A stretch of 13,635 nt of DNA. Source: JAWLGW01 sp964569055 (GTDB lineage Bacteria; Planctomycetota; J058). The DNA lies in assembly GCA_964569055.1 (NCBI GenBank), contig CAZMSZ010000192.1:1-13635 (forward strand). The letters are read 5' to 3'. Made by a program: the position numbers and the translations under genes. Positions 6,681 to 13,635 of this stretch are shown here, one piece after another. How positions within the stretch are numbered: the first letter of the stretch is position 1; each line of letters begins with the position of its first letter. A model generated the notes under the pieces. That model was not told the origin of the DNA. It saw only the letters and a list, made by a program, of their open reading frames with translations, and did not search any database.

Positions 6681-8468
6681 TTCGGCGGGAGCGTGCCCCT
6701 CGCCCGACTCGCCGTCGGGGTGGGCCAGGCGAGGGCGCGCGGGGCGGCCGCGGATCGTGGCGCGGCCGAGGGCCTGCAGGATCGCGTCGGCGTGCTCGCC
6801 CGCCACCCGCACGAAGCACACCCGCTCCAGGATCCGGATCGAGCCGACGACGCTCCCCGGCAGCCCGCTCTCGCCCGCGACGGCGCCGACGATGTCGCCG
6901 GGGCGGACCCGGTCGACGTGCCCCACCGAGAGCACCAGCTCCACCTCGCCCTCGCGCGTCGCCGGCGCGCGCTCGCCGCCGCGCTCGGGTGGTCCGCCCT
7001 CGCGGGGCTCGCGCGGGCGGCGGTCGAAGCGCGGCTCGGGCTCGGGCTCGGGCTCGAGCGCGAGCGGCCCCTCGCCCCAGGCGATCCGCAGCGCCGCGGC
7101 GGCGACTTGGGTCGGGTCGAGCCCCTCGCTCACCAGGCCGCTCACCAGCTCCAGCAGCTCGTCCTGCTCGCCGCCCGCCAGCTCGCGCACGCGCTCGAGC
7201 AGCCGCTCGCGCCGGCGGTCGAGCAGCTCGGCGCGGCCCGGCACCCGCATGGGCTCCATGCGCTTGCCCGCGTAGCGCTCGATGCTCTGCAGCAGCCGCC
7301 GCTCGCGCGGCTCCCAGAACGAGATCGCGCGCCCCTCACGGCCGGCCCGCCCGGTGCGCCCGATCCGGTGGACGTAGACCTCCTCGTCGAGCGGCATGTC
7401 GTAGTTGACGACGAGGTCGATGTGCTCCACGTCGAGCCCGCGCGCGGCCACGTCGGTCGCGACCACGATCTGCACGCGCCGCTTGCGCAGGCGCGCCACG
7501 ACGACCTCCCGCTGGGGCTGGCTCATGCCGCCGTGGACCGACTCGGCGCGATGCCCGTGCGCCTGGAGCCGCTCGGTCAGCTCGGCGCAGGTGCGCTGGG
7601 TGCGCACGAACACCAGCACCGCCTCGTAGTCCTCGGTCTCGAGCACCCGCTCGAGCGCCTCCCCCTTCTCGCGGGCCGGCACGCGCGCGGCGAGCTGGGT
7701 GACGCTCGGGACGGTGAGCGTCTTGTGCTCGACCCGGACGTCGGCGGGGTCGCGCAGGTAGCGCTCGGCCACGCGCCGGATCGGGCCGGGCAAGGTGGCC
7801 GAGAACAGCGCCACTTGCCGCTGGGCGGGCGCGTGCTCGAGGATCCACTCCACGTCGTCGATGAACCCCATCTTGAGCATCTCGTCGGCCTCGTCGAGGC
7901 CGAAGAAGCGCACGCGGCCGAGGTCGAGCGTCCCGCGCTCGAGGTGGTCCTTCACCCGCCCCGGCGTGCCGATCACCACGTCCACCCCGCGGCGCAGCGC
8001 GCCGAGCTGGATCCGGATCGGCTGGCCCCCGTAGATCGGGAGCACCTGCACGCCGCGCTCGCCGAGGCGGCGGCCGTAGGCCCGCACGGCCTCGCTCACC
8101 TGCAGCGCCAGCTCGCGGGTCGGCACCAGCACGATCGCCTGCACCCCGTCGGCGTCGGGGTCGAGGTGGTGCAGCAAGGGCAGCGCGAAGGCGGCGGTCT
8201 TGCCCGTGCCGGTCTGGGCCTGGCCGAACAGGTCGCGCCCGGCGAGGAGCGGGGGGATCGCGCGAGCCTGGATCGGCGTCGGCTGCTCGTAGCCGAGCTC
8301 CTCGAGGGCGCGCAGCAGCGGCGCCGCGAGCCCGAGCTCGGCGAAGGCGGGCTCGCTCTCGGGAGCGGCCGCCGCCGCGGCAGGCGCCGTCGCAGCGGGC
8401 TCCGCCGCGGCGGACGCCTCGGGCGTCGGCGGCTCGGGTGTGGGCTCGTCGCTGGCGGGCTCTGTCAT
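6385..8468 (-). CDS. deaD: DEAD-box RNA helicase, DeaD/CsdA type with DbpA-like RNA-binding domain and RGP-rich tail
   Basis: This ATP-dependent RNA helicase is visible for 694 residues. An Ala/Pro/Glu-rich leader (1-40) precedes the core: Phe42 and the Q motif to Gln67, AQTGTGKT at 84-91, PTREL at 116-120, TPGR at 168-171, DEAD at 192-195, SAT at 223-225, ARGLD at 342-346 and HRIGRTGR at 367-374. An alpha-helical extension (390-465), an EPEPEPEPE linker and an RRM-like DbpA/CsdA RNA-binding domain (about 507-582, with RPGDIVGA and GLPG) follow. Residues 597-694 are Arg/Gly/Pro/Asp repeats that enter the gap, so the C-terminus is missing. DeaD-type enzymes remodel structured RNA in ribosome assembly, mRNA decay and cold adaptation. 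The ATG at 8468 overlaps the phosphatase stop as ATGA, with GGGGA 4 nt upstream (8477-8473). An in-frame ATG at 8543 is less likely because it has no ribosome-binding site and would overlap the phosphatase by 79 nt. Confidence 0.95.
7034..7056 (-). repeat. Hexanucleotide repeat encoding an EPEPEPEPE linker
   Basis: GCTCGG (plus strand) is repeated about four times in tandem and encodes the alternating Glu-Pro stretch between the helicase extension and the RNA-binding domain (residues 472-480). It is a simple-sequence tract that could vary in length between strains in six-base steps, without breaking the frame. Confidence 0.7.
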
Positions 8469-10075
8469 GAAGTCCCCGTGCGCCGCGCCGCGGCCGAGGG
8501 CTCGCGGTGAACCGACCGGTCCGTCGGCGTCCGAGGCGCCCATGATCCGCGATCGAGGGCGCCAGCCGAAGCGTGCCGGGGGAGCGCCGCCTGCCAGGGC
8601 GAGCGGTAGACGCAGAGCGGCTCGCGCCCGCGGTGGCCGTAGAGGAGGAACCGCAGGCGGGCCGGCTCGCCGGGCGGGAGGTCGAGCTCGACGACCCCCA
8701 CGTTGAGCCCGCTGTAGGGGTTCTGCGTCGCGCCCGGCTCGCCGTGCAGGAAGCGCACCCGGGCGGCGAGCGCGTCGTCCTCGGTCGCGACCCGGCGCGT
8801 GAACGCGATCGAGAGCTGCGCGCCCACGCGCTCGGGCAGGCCCTGCAGGTTGGTCAGCGCGCTCGAGACCAGCTGGAACGCGCGCGGGCCGCGCTCGCCC
8901 CAGCGCAGCTCGTGGGCGCAGCCGATATGGATATCCCCGCTCAACAGCGCGACGAGCTGCTCCGGGTGCCGCCGCTGGTGCTCGTGGAGCAGCCGCAGCA
9001 GCCGGTCGCGGTCGCGCACCTGCGGCCCGGCGGCCCAGCGATCGGCGAAGTCCTCGCCCGCGCGGGCGAACGGCCGCAGCGCGCGGGCCGCCCACTGCGG
9101 GAGGTGGACGACGGGCACGCTCGCCACCACCAAGGCGGCCGGGCGCGCCGCGTTGCGCGCCAAGAACCGCTCGAGGGCCGCGAGCTGGGCGGGGCGCAGC
9201 AGGCAGGCCTCGGGCCCCGCGCACCGCTCGCTGCGCAGGTCGAGCACGAACACCGCGGCCGGCCCGAGCTCGAGCCCGTAGCCGAAGTCGGCGCGCGGCG
9301 CGCCGAGCGGGTGCACCCGCGAGCCCTGGTAGTCGAAGTAGGCCGCGCGCGCCCCGGCGAACACCCGCTGCCAGTCGGGCTCGAGGTGGGCGGGGTCGGT
9401 CCCCCAGTTGTCGATCAGCTCGTGGTCGTCCCAGATCGGGCAGCAGGGGAAGCGCGCCAGCAGCGCCTGCCAGCCGGGGACCCCCCAGAACCGGCGATAG
9501 CGCTCCTGATAGAGCGCCCGCACCTCCTCGGCCGTGCACTCTCGCAGGCTGCGGCGCCCGGGCGGCGCGACCGCCGCGAAGTGAGCGGGGTCGAACAGCG
9601 AGAGCCGCTGGGGGCGGTCGGCGTACATTTGGTCCCCGACCATTAGCACCAGCCGCACGTCGTGCCGCTCGAGGCAGCGATAGGCGGCGGTCAGCATGGC
9701 CGCCGCGCGTCGCGAGACGCGCCCGCGCGCGGTAAAGGGCTGCGAGCAGCTCATGAGCCCCATCGCGAGGCGCCGCGGGGCCTCGTCCTCGCCGGGCGCG
9801 GTGACGAACGCGCCCGCGCCGACGAGGCGACCGCCCGCCCCCTCGACCAAGAACCGATAGCGCTCGCTGGGCGCGAGCGGGCGTGCGGGGCGCACCTCGT
9901 CAGGCACCAAGAACGAGCCCGTCCCATCGCGCTCCGCGCCGCCTGGCGGGAGCTCGACCGTCCCGTCCAGCGCCACGCCGCGAGCCGACCAACAGCGGAC
10001 CCGCAGGGGACCCGGCGCGAGCACGCGGACCCACAGCCGGACCGAGGTCGGTCCGACCGCCCCGACCGCGACCAT
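8465..10075 (-). CDS. PhoD-like metallophosphatase (phosphodiesterase/phosphatase), cytoplasmic
   Basis: This 536-residue protein belongs to the PhoD-like branch of the metallophosphatases. Residues 1-95 form a beta-rich, fibronectin-III-like N-terminal domain (VGAVGPTSVRLWVR onward). The catalytic domain begins at about 103 (MGLMSCSQPF) and carries GDQMYAD at 147-153, DDHELIDNWG at 216-225 and SGDIHIG at 379-385, the Asp/His ligands of the dinuclear metal site. Bacillus PhoD is a Tat-exported, calcium-dependent alkaline phosphatase, but this protein starts directly at the N-terminal domain with no twin-Arg signal, so a cytoplasmic role is expected. After about residue 492 the sequence turns into a basic, Ser/Thr/Arg-rich tail lying just before the next gene and overlapping it by 4 nt, perhaps a non-conserved extension. 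The stop forms ATGA with the DEAD-box helicase start. The ATG at 10075 has no strong ribosome-binding site. The substrate is unknown; a link to RNA or nucleotide metabolism is only suggested by the neighbours. Confidence 0.92.
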   Translation of the reverse strand: MVAVGAVGPTSVRLWVRVLAPGPLRVRCWSARGVALDGTVELPPGGAERDGTGSFLVPDEVRPARPLAPSERYRFLVEGAGGRLVGAGAFVTAPGEDEAPRRLAMGLMSCSQPFTARGRVSRRAAAMLTAAYRCLERHDVRLVLMVGDQMYADRPQRLSLFDPAHFAAVAPPGRRSLRECTAEEVRALYQERYRRFWGVPGWQALLARFPCCPIWDDHELIDNWGTDPAHLEPDWQRVFAGARAAYFDYQGSRVHPLGAPRADFGYGLELGPAAVFVLDLRSERCAGPEACLLRPAQLAALERFLARNAARPAALVVASVPVVHLPQWAARALRPFARAGEDFADRWAAGPQVRDRDRLLRLLHEHQRRHPEQLVALLSGDIHIGCAHELRWGERGPRAFQLVSSALTNLQGLPERVGAQLSIAFTRRVATEDDALAARVRFLHGEPGATQNPYSGLNVGVVELDLPPGEPARLRFLLYGHRGREPLCVYRSPWQAALPRHASAGALDRGSWAPRTPTDRSVHREPSAAARRTGTS

Positions 10076-10099
10076 TTCGCGCGCCGGTTCGCCGCGAAA
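10075..10099. promoter_or_regulatory. Inverted repeat TTTCGCG-N11-CGCGAAA at the start of the PhoD-like gene
   Basis: A perfect 7-bp inverted repeat with an 11-nt spacer reaches the A of the ATG start (10075). A smaller palindrome, TTCGC-C-GCGAA, is nested at 10088-10098. In the mRNA it could form a hairpin over the ribosome-binding region; as DNA it has the size of a dimeric repressor operator. The A/T-rich ends stand out in such GC-rich DNA. The function is unproven. Confidence 0.4.
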
Positions 10100-10265
10100 C
10101 GTGGGGGCGCGTCCGGTCCACCGCCTTCAGCGGAGCGAGCGCCGTTCCACCCCCGCACGGGCCCAGGGACGCGGACCGCGCGCCTGCCGCTGGGACGACC
10201 ACGTCGCGAGTGGCCTCCGGCGGCCCATGGGCGGCGGATCGCAGCGCCCTCCGCGCGTTCGATCC
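10076..10265. other. Spacer between rapA and the PhoD-like gene
   Basis: This 190-nt stretch is the longest complete non-coding interval in the window. Besides the inverted repeat at its left end it holds a 10-bp palindrome, GCCCATGGGC, at 10223-10232. Neither a T-rich intrinsic terminator nor a clear -35/-10 pair was seen. It is long enough to hold a promoter for the phosphatase-helicase pair. Confidence 0.6.
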
Positions 10266-13200
10266 TCAGCCGACCCCGATCACCAGCGCCAGCGCCTCGA
10301 GCTCGACCCGTTCGCCGGCGACCGCGGCGACCAGGCGCTCGCGCGCGGCGAGCTCGGCCTCGGCGGCGGCGCGCTCGGCGGGGTCGGCGCGGGCCACGCG
10401 GCCGCGCAGGAAGGCGACGTCGTCGGCGAGGTCCTCCTCGAGGCGGCGCACGGCGTCCTCGACCTCGGCCCGGCGTCCCTCGCGGATCGACGTCAGGGCC
10501 AGCTCCACCCCGGCCCGCACGGCGGCCCACATGGCGCGCAGGTCCGCGGCGCGGGCCAGGTCGTCGGGGTCGAGCTTGCGGTCGCTGGAGTCGGTCCCCT
10601 CGAGGGCGGCCTGCAGCGCGCGGTCGGCGACCAGCGTCGCGGGCGGGGTCGCGCCCGGGCGCAGGCGGATCACGGCCGAGCGGACCTGCGTCCACAGGTG
10701 GGCCTGCGCCCGGTAGCGCAGGCCGCTCGGCAGCCCCTCGTCGGCCAGCGCGGTGCGCGCGACCACGTGCAGGTAGGCGTGGCCGCGCCGCTCGGGGCCG
10801 AGCGCGCGGATCCAGGCGGAGGCGCGCCCCTCGCGCTCGGCGAACAGGTCGCGCACCAGCGTGTCGACCAGGGGGTGGCCCGGGCCGAACAGCTCGAGCG
10901 ACTCGTCGGCCAGCGCCTTGTCGCGCGAGAACGTGCCGCGGCGCCGCACCCGCCCCTCGCTCGGCACGTGGCCGCGCGCGAGCCCATCGGGGACGCGGGT
11001 CAGGTGGTCCCAGCGCCAGTCGACGCTCCACTGCTCGTCGCCGAGGGGCTTGATCGTGATCCCCACCCGGCGCGCCCAGGCCGCCAGGCTCGGCGCGTCG
11101 CGCGCGCCGTCCACCGAGGCCAGCACCTCCGCCTGCTCGGCCGCCTCCTCCAGGCGGCGGGTGGAGGCGTCGAGGGCCCGCTCGTAGGCCTGGTCGGCCC
11201 GCGCCCGCTCGGCGGCCACCCGCTCGGCGAGCGGGCCGGCGAGCGCGCGCAGCGCCTCGGCGCCGGTGCAGGCCGCGCGGGTCACCTCGCGCTGCACCTC
11301 GGGCAGCAGGAACTCGAGCCCGCCCAGCGAGCGCTCGTACACCCCGAGCACCTCGTCGTGCAGCCGCAGCAGCGCCCGCTCGCTCGGCATGGGCCCGCAC
11401 AGCACGACCGAGCGCACGGGGCGGTCGGCGCGGCGGCCGATCCGGTCGAGGCGGCCGATCCGCTGCTCGAGCCGACCCACCGCCCAGGGCTGGTCGAGGT
11501 GCAGCAGCGCGCTCGCGATCTGGAAGTTGCGCCCCTCGCCGCCGAGCTCGTCGGACACGAGCACCTGGCAGGGCCCGCCCGGCTGCTGGAAGCGGAGCGC
11601 GATCTCGCCGAGCTGCTGCTCGTCGAGGCCGTGGTGGATCGCGCCGACCGCGTCGGGGCCGAGCTCGTCCTTGAGCGCGTCGGCGAACGCCTCGACCTGC
11701 TCGCGGTCCTGCGCGAACACCAGCACCTTGCGCCCGCCGCGCCGCGCCGTGCGCAGCCAGCTCAGGGCGGCCTGCGTGCGCGCGCAGCCGCGGCGGGCCT
11801 CGGTCATCCAGGTGTGCGTCAGCCGGATCGCCTCGGCCAGCCAGGCCTGCTCGCCCGGGAGGGGCGGCGCCTCGGCCACCACGCGGCCGAGCAGATACTC
11901 CTCCTCCGCCGGGCCGGGGTCGGCGCCGAGCGCTGCGAGCGGGTCGAAGCTCGCGCCGCCGCGGCGCGGGCGCTCCAGCGCCTTGCGGCGCCGCTCGAGC
12001 AGCTCGAGCAGGGGCACCGGCGCGGTGCAGGCCCGCCGGCGGTAGAGGCCGCGCAGCACGGCGTGGAGCGGCGCCTCGTCGGGTGGCACGTCCCCGCCCG
12101 GGACGGCGTCCATGTGCTCGAGGAGCGCCACCTCGCTCGGGGGCGCGGCGTAGGTCAGCACCTCGCGCTCGCGCTTGCAGAGCGCGGTGCCGAGCTGCTG
12201 GACCGTCGCCCGCCGCGTGCGCACGATCCGCCGGTCGACGCGGTGGTATTCCTGCACGTAGGCCAGCAGCTCGTCGAGCGCCTCCTCCTCGCCCTGCTCC
12301 ACCCGCGCCGCGAAGTCGCGCGCGTGCGGGTCGTCCGCCAGGAGCTCGACCAGCGCGTCCGCCCGCTGCGCGCGCCACGCCAGGGGCGCCGCCTCGCCCG
12401 CGGCGCGGCGCCGCTCGAGCTCGCGCAGCGTCTCGTCGAGGGCCGTCGCGACCCGGTCGCGCGCCTCGAGCGCGCGGGCGAAGCGCTCGGGCTGCGCCGG
12501 GTCGTAGGCCTCGGGCGCGACCAGGCCCAGCAGCCCGAGCAGCCCGCGCACGTCCCCCTTGGCCGGGGTCGCCGAGAGCGCGAGCAGGCCGCGCGCCTCC
12601 GTCGCCAGCCGCCGCAGGCAGCCGTAGAGCGGGAGATCGGGGTGGACCTGGTGCGCCTCGTCCACGACCACCACGTCCCAGCGCGCTCCCAGGAGCGCCT
12701 CCTGGAAGGAGGGCGCGGCCTCGAGCGCGGCGGTCGACACGATCAGCCGCGGCGCCGCGAGCAGGTCCTCGACCTCGGCCGCGTCGAGCCGCGCCGCGTC
12801 CACGTGCACGAACACCTGCTCGCCGAAGCGCAAGAACAGCTCGCACAGCCACTGGCGGCTCATGGCGCCGGGGGCCACCACCAGCACGCGCAGGTCGTGC
12901 TCGGCGGCGGCGAGCGCCTGCAGCACCAGCCCGGCCTCGATCGTCTTGCCGAGCCCCACCTCGTCGGCGAGCACGAACCGGGGCGCGCGGTCGGTCAGCA
13001 CCCGCCGCGCGGCGTGGATCTGGTGGGGGAGCGGCTGGATCCGCGCGCCGAGGAAGGCCGGGATCCCGAACGCGTCCTCGTACCACAGCGAGCAGCTCCG
13101 CAGCAGCTCCAGCCGGGCCCCGAACGCGGCCGAGCCGCGCCAGGAGAGCGCGGTGAGCAGCTCGAGCGGATCGCCGCTGCGCGGACCCGTCGGATCGAGC

Positions 13201-13532
13201 CAGGTCTCGTCGAGGGCGCGCTCCTCGTCGCCCACGCGCACCGCGTAGCGCCACAGCGCGTCCGCCCCGTCCTCGAGCGCGCGCTCGACCACCCCCTCCA
13301 CGGCCGCGGCCTGCTCCGACGCCTCCGTCGCCGGATCGATCACGCGGACCCGCTGCCCCGGGTGAAGCCGCGCGCGCACGAGGTCGGTCTGCCCCTCGAC
13401 CCGCATCTCGCGCGGCGGGGCGGGAGGCCAGCGGATCAGCGCGAACCCACCCGCGCTCGGCGCGATCACGCGCCCGTATCCCAGCTCGCGGCGACGACGG
13501 TCTCGAATCAAGGCTCCGGCAGGGACGCTCAT
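10266..13532 (-). CDS. rapA: RapA-type Swi2/Snf2 ATPase (RNA polymerase-associated)
   Basis: This 1088-residue protein is a Swi2/Snf2 translocase. In E. coli, RapA (968 aa) binds RNA polymerase and recycles it from stalled post-termination complexes. The N-terminal 115 residues match the RapA Tudor/KOW-like region (ELGYGRVIAP at 16-25, HPGQRVRV at 57-64). IQPLPHQIHAARRVL (165-179) leads into the Walker A segment LADEVGLGKTIEAG (188-201). DEAHQ is at 291-295 and LSATP at 319-323. The second lobe has DELGGEGRNFQIAS (661-674) and LEQRIGRLDRIG (688-699), characteristic of this subfamily. A long inter-lobe segment (about 340-590) and a C-terminal region of about 350 residues, ending in charged helices (980-1070) that may form a coiled coil, complete it. 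The ATG at 13532 matches the RapA N-terminus although no Shine-Dalgarno site is seen. Defence-system Snf2 proteins share the motifs, but the matching N-terminal domains and absence of defence neighbours favour RapA. Confidence 0.92.
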   Translation of the reverse strand: MSVPAGALIRDRRRRELGYGRVIAPSAGGFALIRWPPAPPREMRVEGQTDLVRARLHPGQRVRVIDPATEASEQAAAVEGVVERALEDGADALWRYAVRVGDEERALDETWLDPTGPRSGDPLELLTALSWRGSAAFGARLELLRSCSLWYEDAFGIPAFLGARIQPLPHQIHAARRVLTDRAPRFVLADEVGLGKTIEAGLVLQALAAAEHDLRVLVVAPGAMSRQWLCELFLRFGEQVFVHVDAARLDAAEVEDLLAAPRLIVSTAALEAAPSFQEALLGARWDVVVVDEAHQVHPDLPLYGCLRRLATEARGLLALSATPAKGDVRGLLGLLGLVAPEAYDPAQPERFARALEARDRVATALDETLRELERRRAAGEAAPLAWRAQRADALVELLADDPHARDFAARVEQGEEEALDELLAYVQEYHRVDRRIVRTRRATVQQLGTALCKREREVLTYAAPPSEVALLEHMDAVPGGDVPPDEAPLHAVLRGLYRRRACTAPVPLLELLERRRKALERPRRGGASFDPLAALGADPGPAEEEYLLGRVVAEAPPLPGEQAWLAEAIRLTHTWMTEARRGCARTQAALSWLRTARRGGRKVLVFAQDREQVEAFADALKDELGPDAVGAIHHGLDEQQLGEIALRFQQPGGPCQVLVSDELGGEGRNFQIASALLHLDQPWAVGRLEQRIGRLDRIGRRADRPVRSVVLCGPMPSERALLRLHDEVLGVYERSLGGLEFLLPEVQREVTRAACTGAEALRALAGPLAERVAAERARADQAYERALDASTRRLEEAAEQAEVLASVDGARDAPSLAAWARRVGITIKPLGDEQWSVDWRWDHLTRVPDGLARGHVPSEGRVRRRGTFSRDKALADESLELFGPGHPLVDTLVRDLFAEREGRASAWIRALGPERRGHAYLHVVARTALADEGLPSGLRYRAQAHLWTQVRSAVIRLRPGATPPATLVADRALQAALEGTDSSDRKLDPDDLARAADLRAMWAAVRAGVELALTSIREGRRAEVEDAVRRLEEDLADDVAFLRGRVARADPAERAAAEAELAARERLVAAVAGERVELEALALVIGVG

Positions 13533-13635
13533 AGGGGCGGGAGTCTACCGGCCCCCGGGAGTAGTGCGGGGAAGCACCGCGAAGCGAGGGTCGAGAGCGC
13601 CAAGGAAGAGCTGTCGCTCGCGAGCCCGGCTCCCT
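13533..13635. other. Non-coding region upstream of rapA
   Basis: This 103-nt stretch to the window edge should hold the rapA 5' region. It contains a perfect 10-bp palindrome, GCTCGCGAGC, at 13616-13625 and a short GTGC/GCAC stem near 13564-13577. No Shine-Dalgarno site and no convincing sigma-70 promoter pair is visible. The upstream neighbour is outside the window. Confidence 0.5.

Noticed and set aside
6462..8510. Plus-strand 682-residue open frame opposite the DEAD-box helicase
   Set aside because: It is a low-complexity antisense translation without motifs, while the minus strand holds every DEAD-box motif.
8469..8543. Upstream ATG at 8543 as the helicase start
   Set aside because: It lacks a ribosome-binding site and would overlap the phosphatase by 79 nt; the ATG at 8468 gives an ATGA coupling and a GGGGA upstream.
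10223..10232. GCCCATGGGC palindrome as a rapA terminator
   Set aside because: The palindrome leaves almost no loop, and no T-rich run follows in the minus direction.
9751..13254. Very long open frame on the minus strand in another frame of rapA
   Set aside because: It is Arg/Ala/Gly-rich low-complexity translation with no motif, a shadow frame caused by high GC. The rapA frame carries all helicase motifs.
10266..13532. Snf2 helicase of a phage-defence system such as DISARM
   Set aside because: The N-terminal region aligns with RapA Tudor/KOW-like domains, and there is no methyltransferase, nuclease or other defence gene in the window.
13542..13570. TAGACT (minus strand) as a -10 box for rapA
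   Set aside because: It lies only 9 nt from the ATG, and at a 17-nt spacing the -35 position reads CCCGCA, so it is probably chance.

Overview
The window is very GC-rich (by eye well above 70 %) with almost no intergenic DNA. It carries eight genes in two convergent blocks, and two runs of 100 N (3072-3171 and 6285-6384) mark scaffold gaps. A reducing type I polyketide synthase, a true RapA-type helicase, strong GC bias at third codon positions and frequent GTG starts together suggest a Myxococcota-like bacterium, probably a metagenome or draft scaffold. That assignment is an inference; nothing here is a taxonomic marker.

Left block, plus strand, 1-6284. The window opens inside a type I polyketide synthase (C-terminal half of DH, pseudo-KR, KR, ACP, then an enoylreductase-type domain after the ACP). 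It is followed by an acyl-CoA dehydrogenase, a 2-oxoacid-dehydrogenase-E2-like acyltransferase without lipoyl domain, a small membrane protein of the Mpo1/DUF962 family, and an alpha/beta hydrolase. From the dehydrogenase onward the genes overlap by 1 nt, overlap by 4 nt, or are separated by 14 nt, so they look like one operon. The set reads as a lipid or polyketide tailoring pathway: the PKS builds and fully reduces an acyl chain, the dehydrogenase oxidises it, the E2-like enzyme transfers it, the Mpo1-like protein could shorten a 2-hydroxy acid by one carbon, and the hydrolase could release or edit acyl groups. No product can be named. This block is the best candidate for an undescribed system.

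Right block, minus strand, 13532-6385. rapA (a Swi2/Snf2 RNA-polymerase recycling ATPase) comes first. After a 190-nt spacer follow a cytoplasmic PhoD-like metallophosphatase and a DEAD-box RNA helicase of DeaD/CsdA type, joined by an ATGA overlap. The helicase ends in an Arg/Gly/Pro-rich repeat tail that runs into the second gap. The spacer before the phosphatase contains a 7-bp inverted repeat that reaches its start codon. The two blocks converge inside the gap at 6285-6384, which hides both 3' ends.

No rRNA, tRNA, CRISPR array, insertion sequence or convincing intrinsic terminator was seen. No gene-free stretch exceeds 300 bases.
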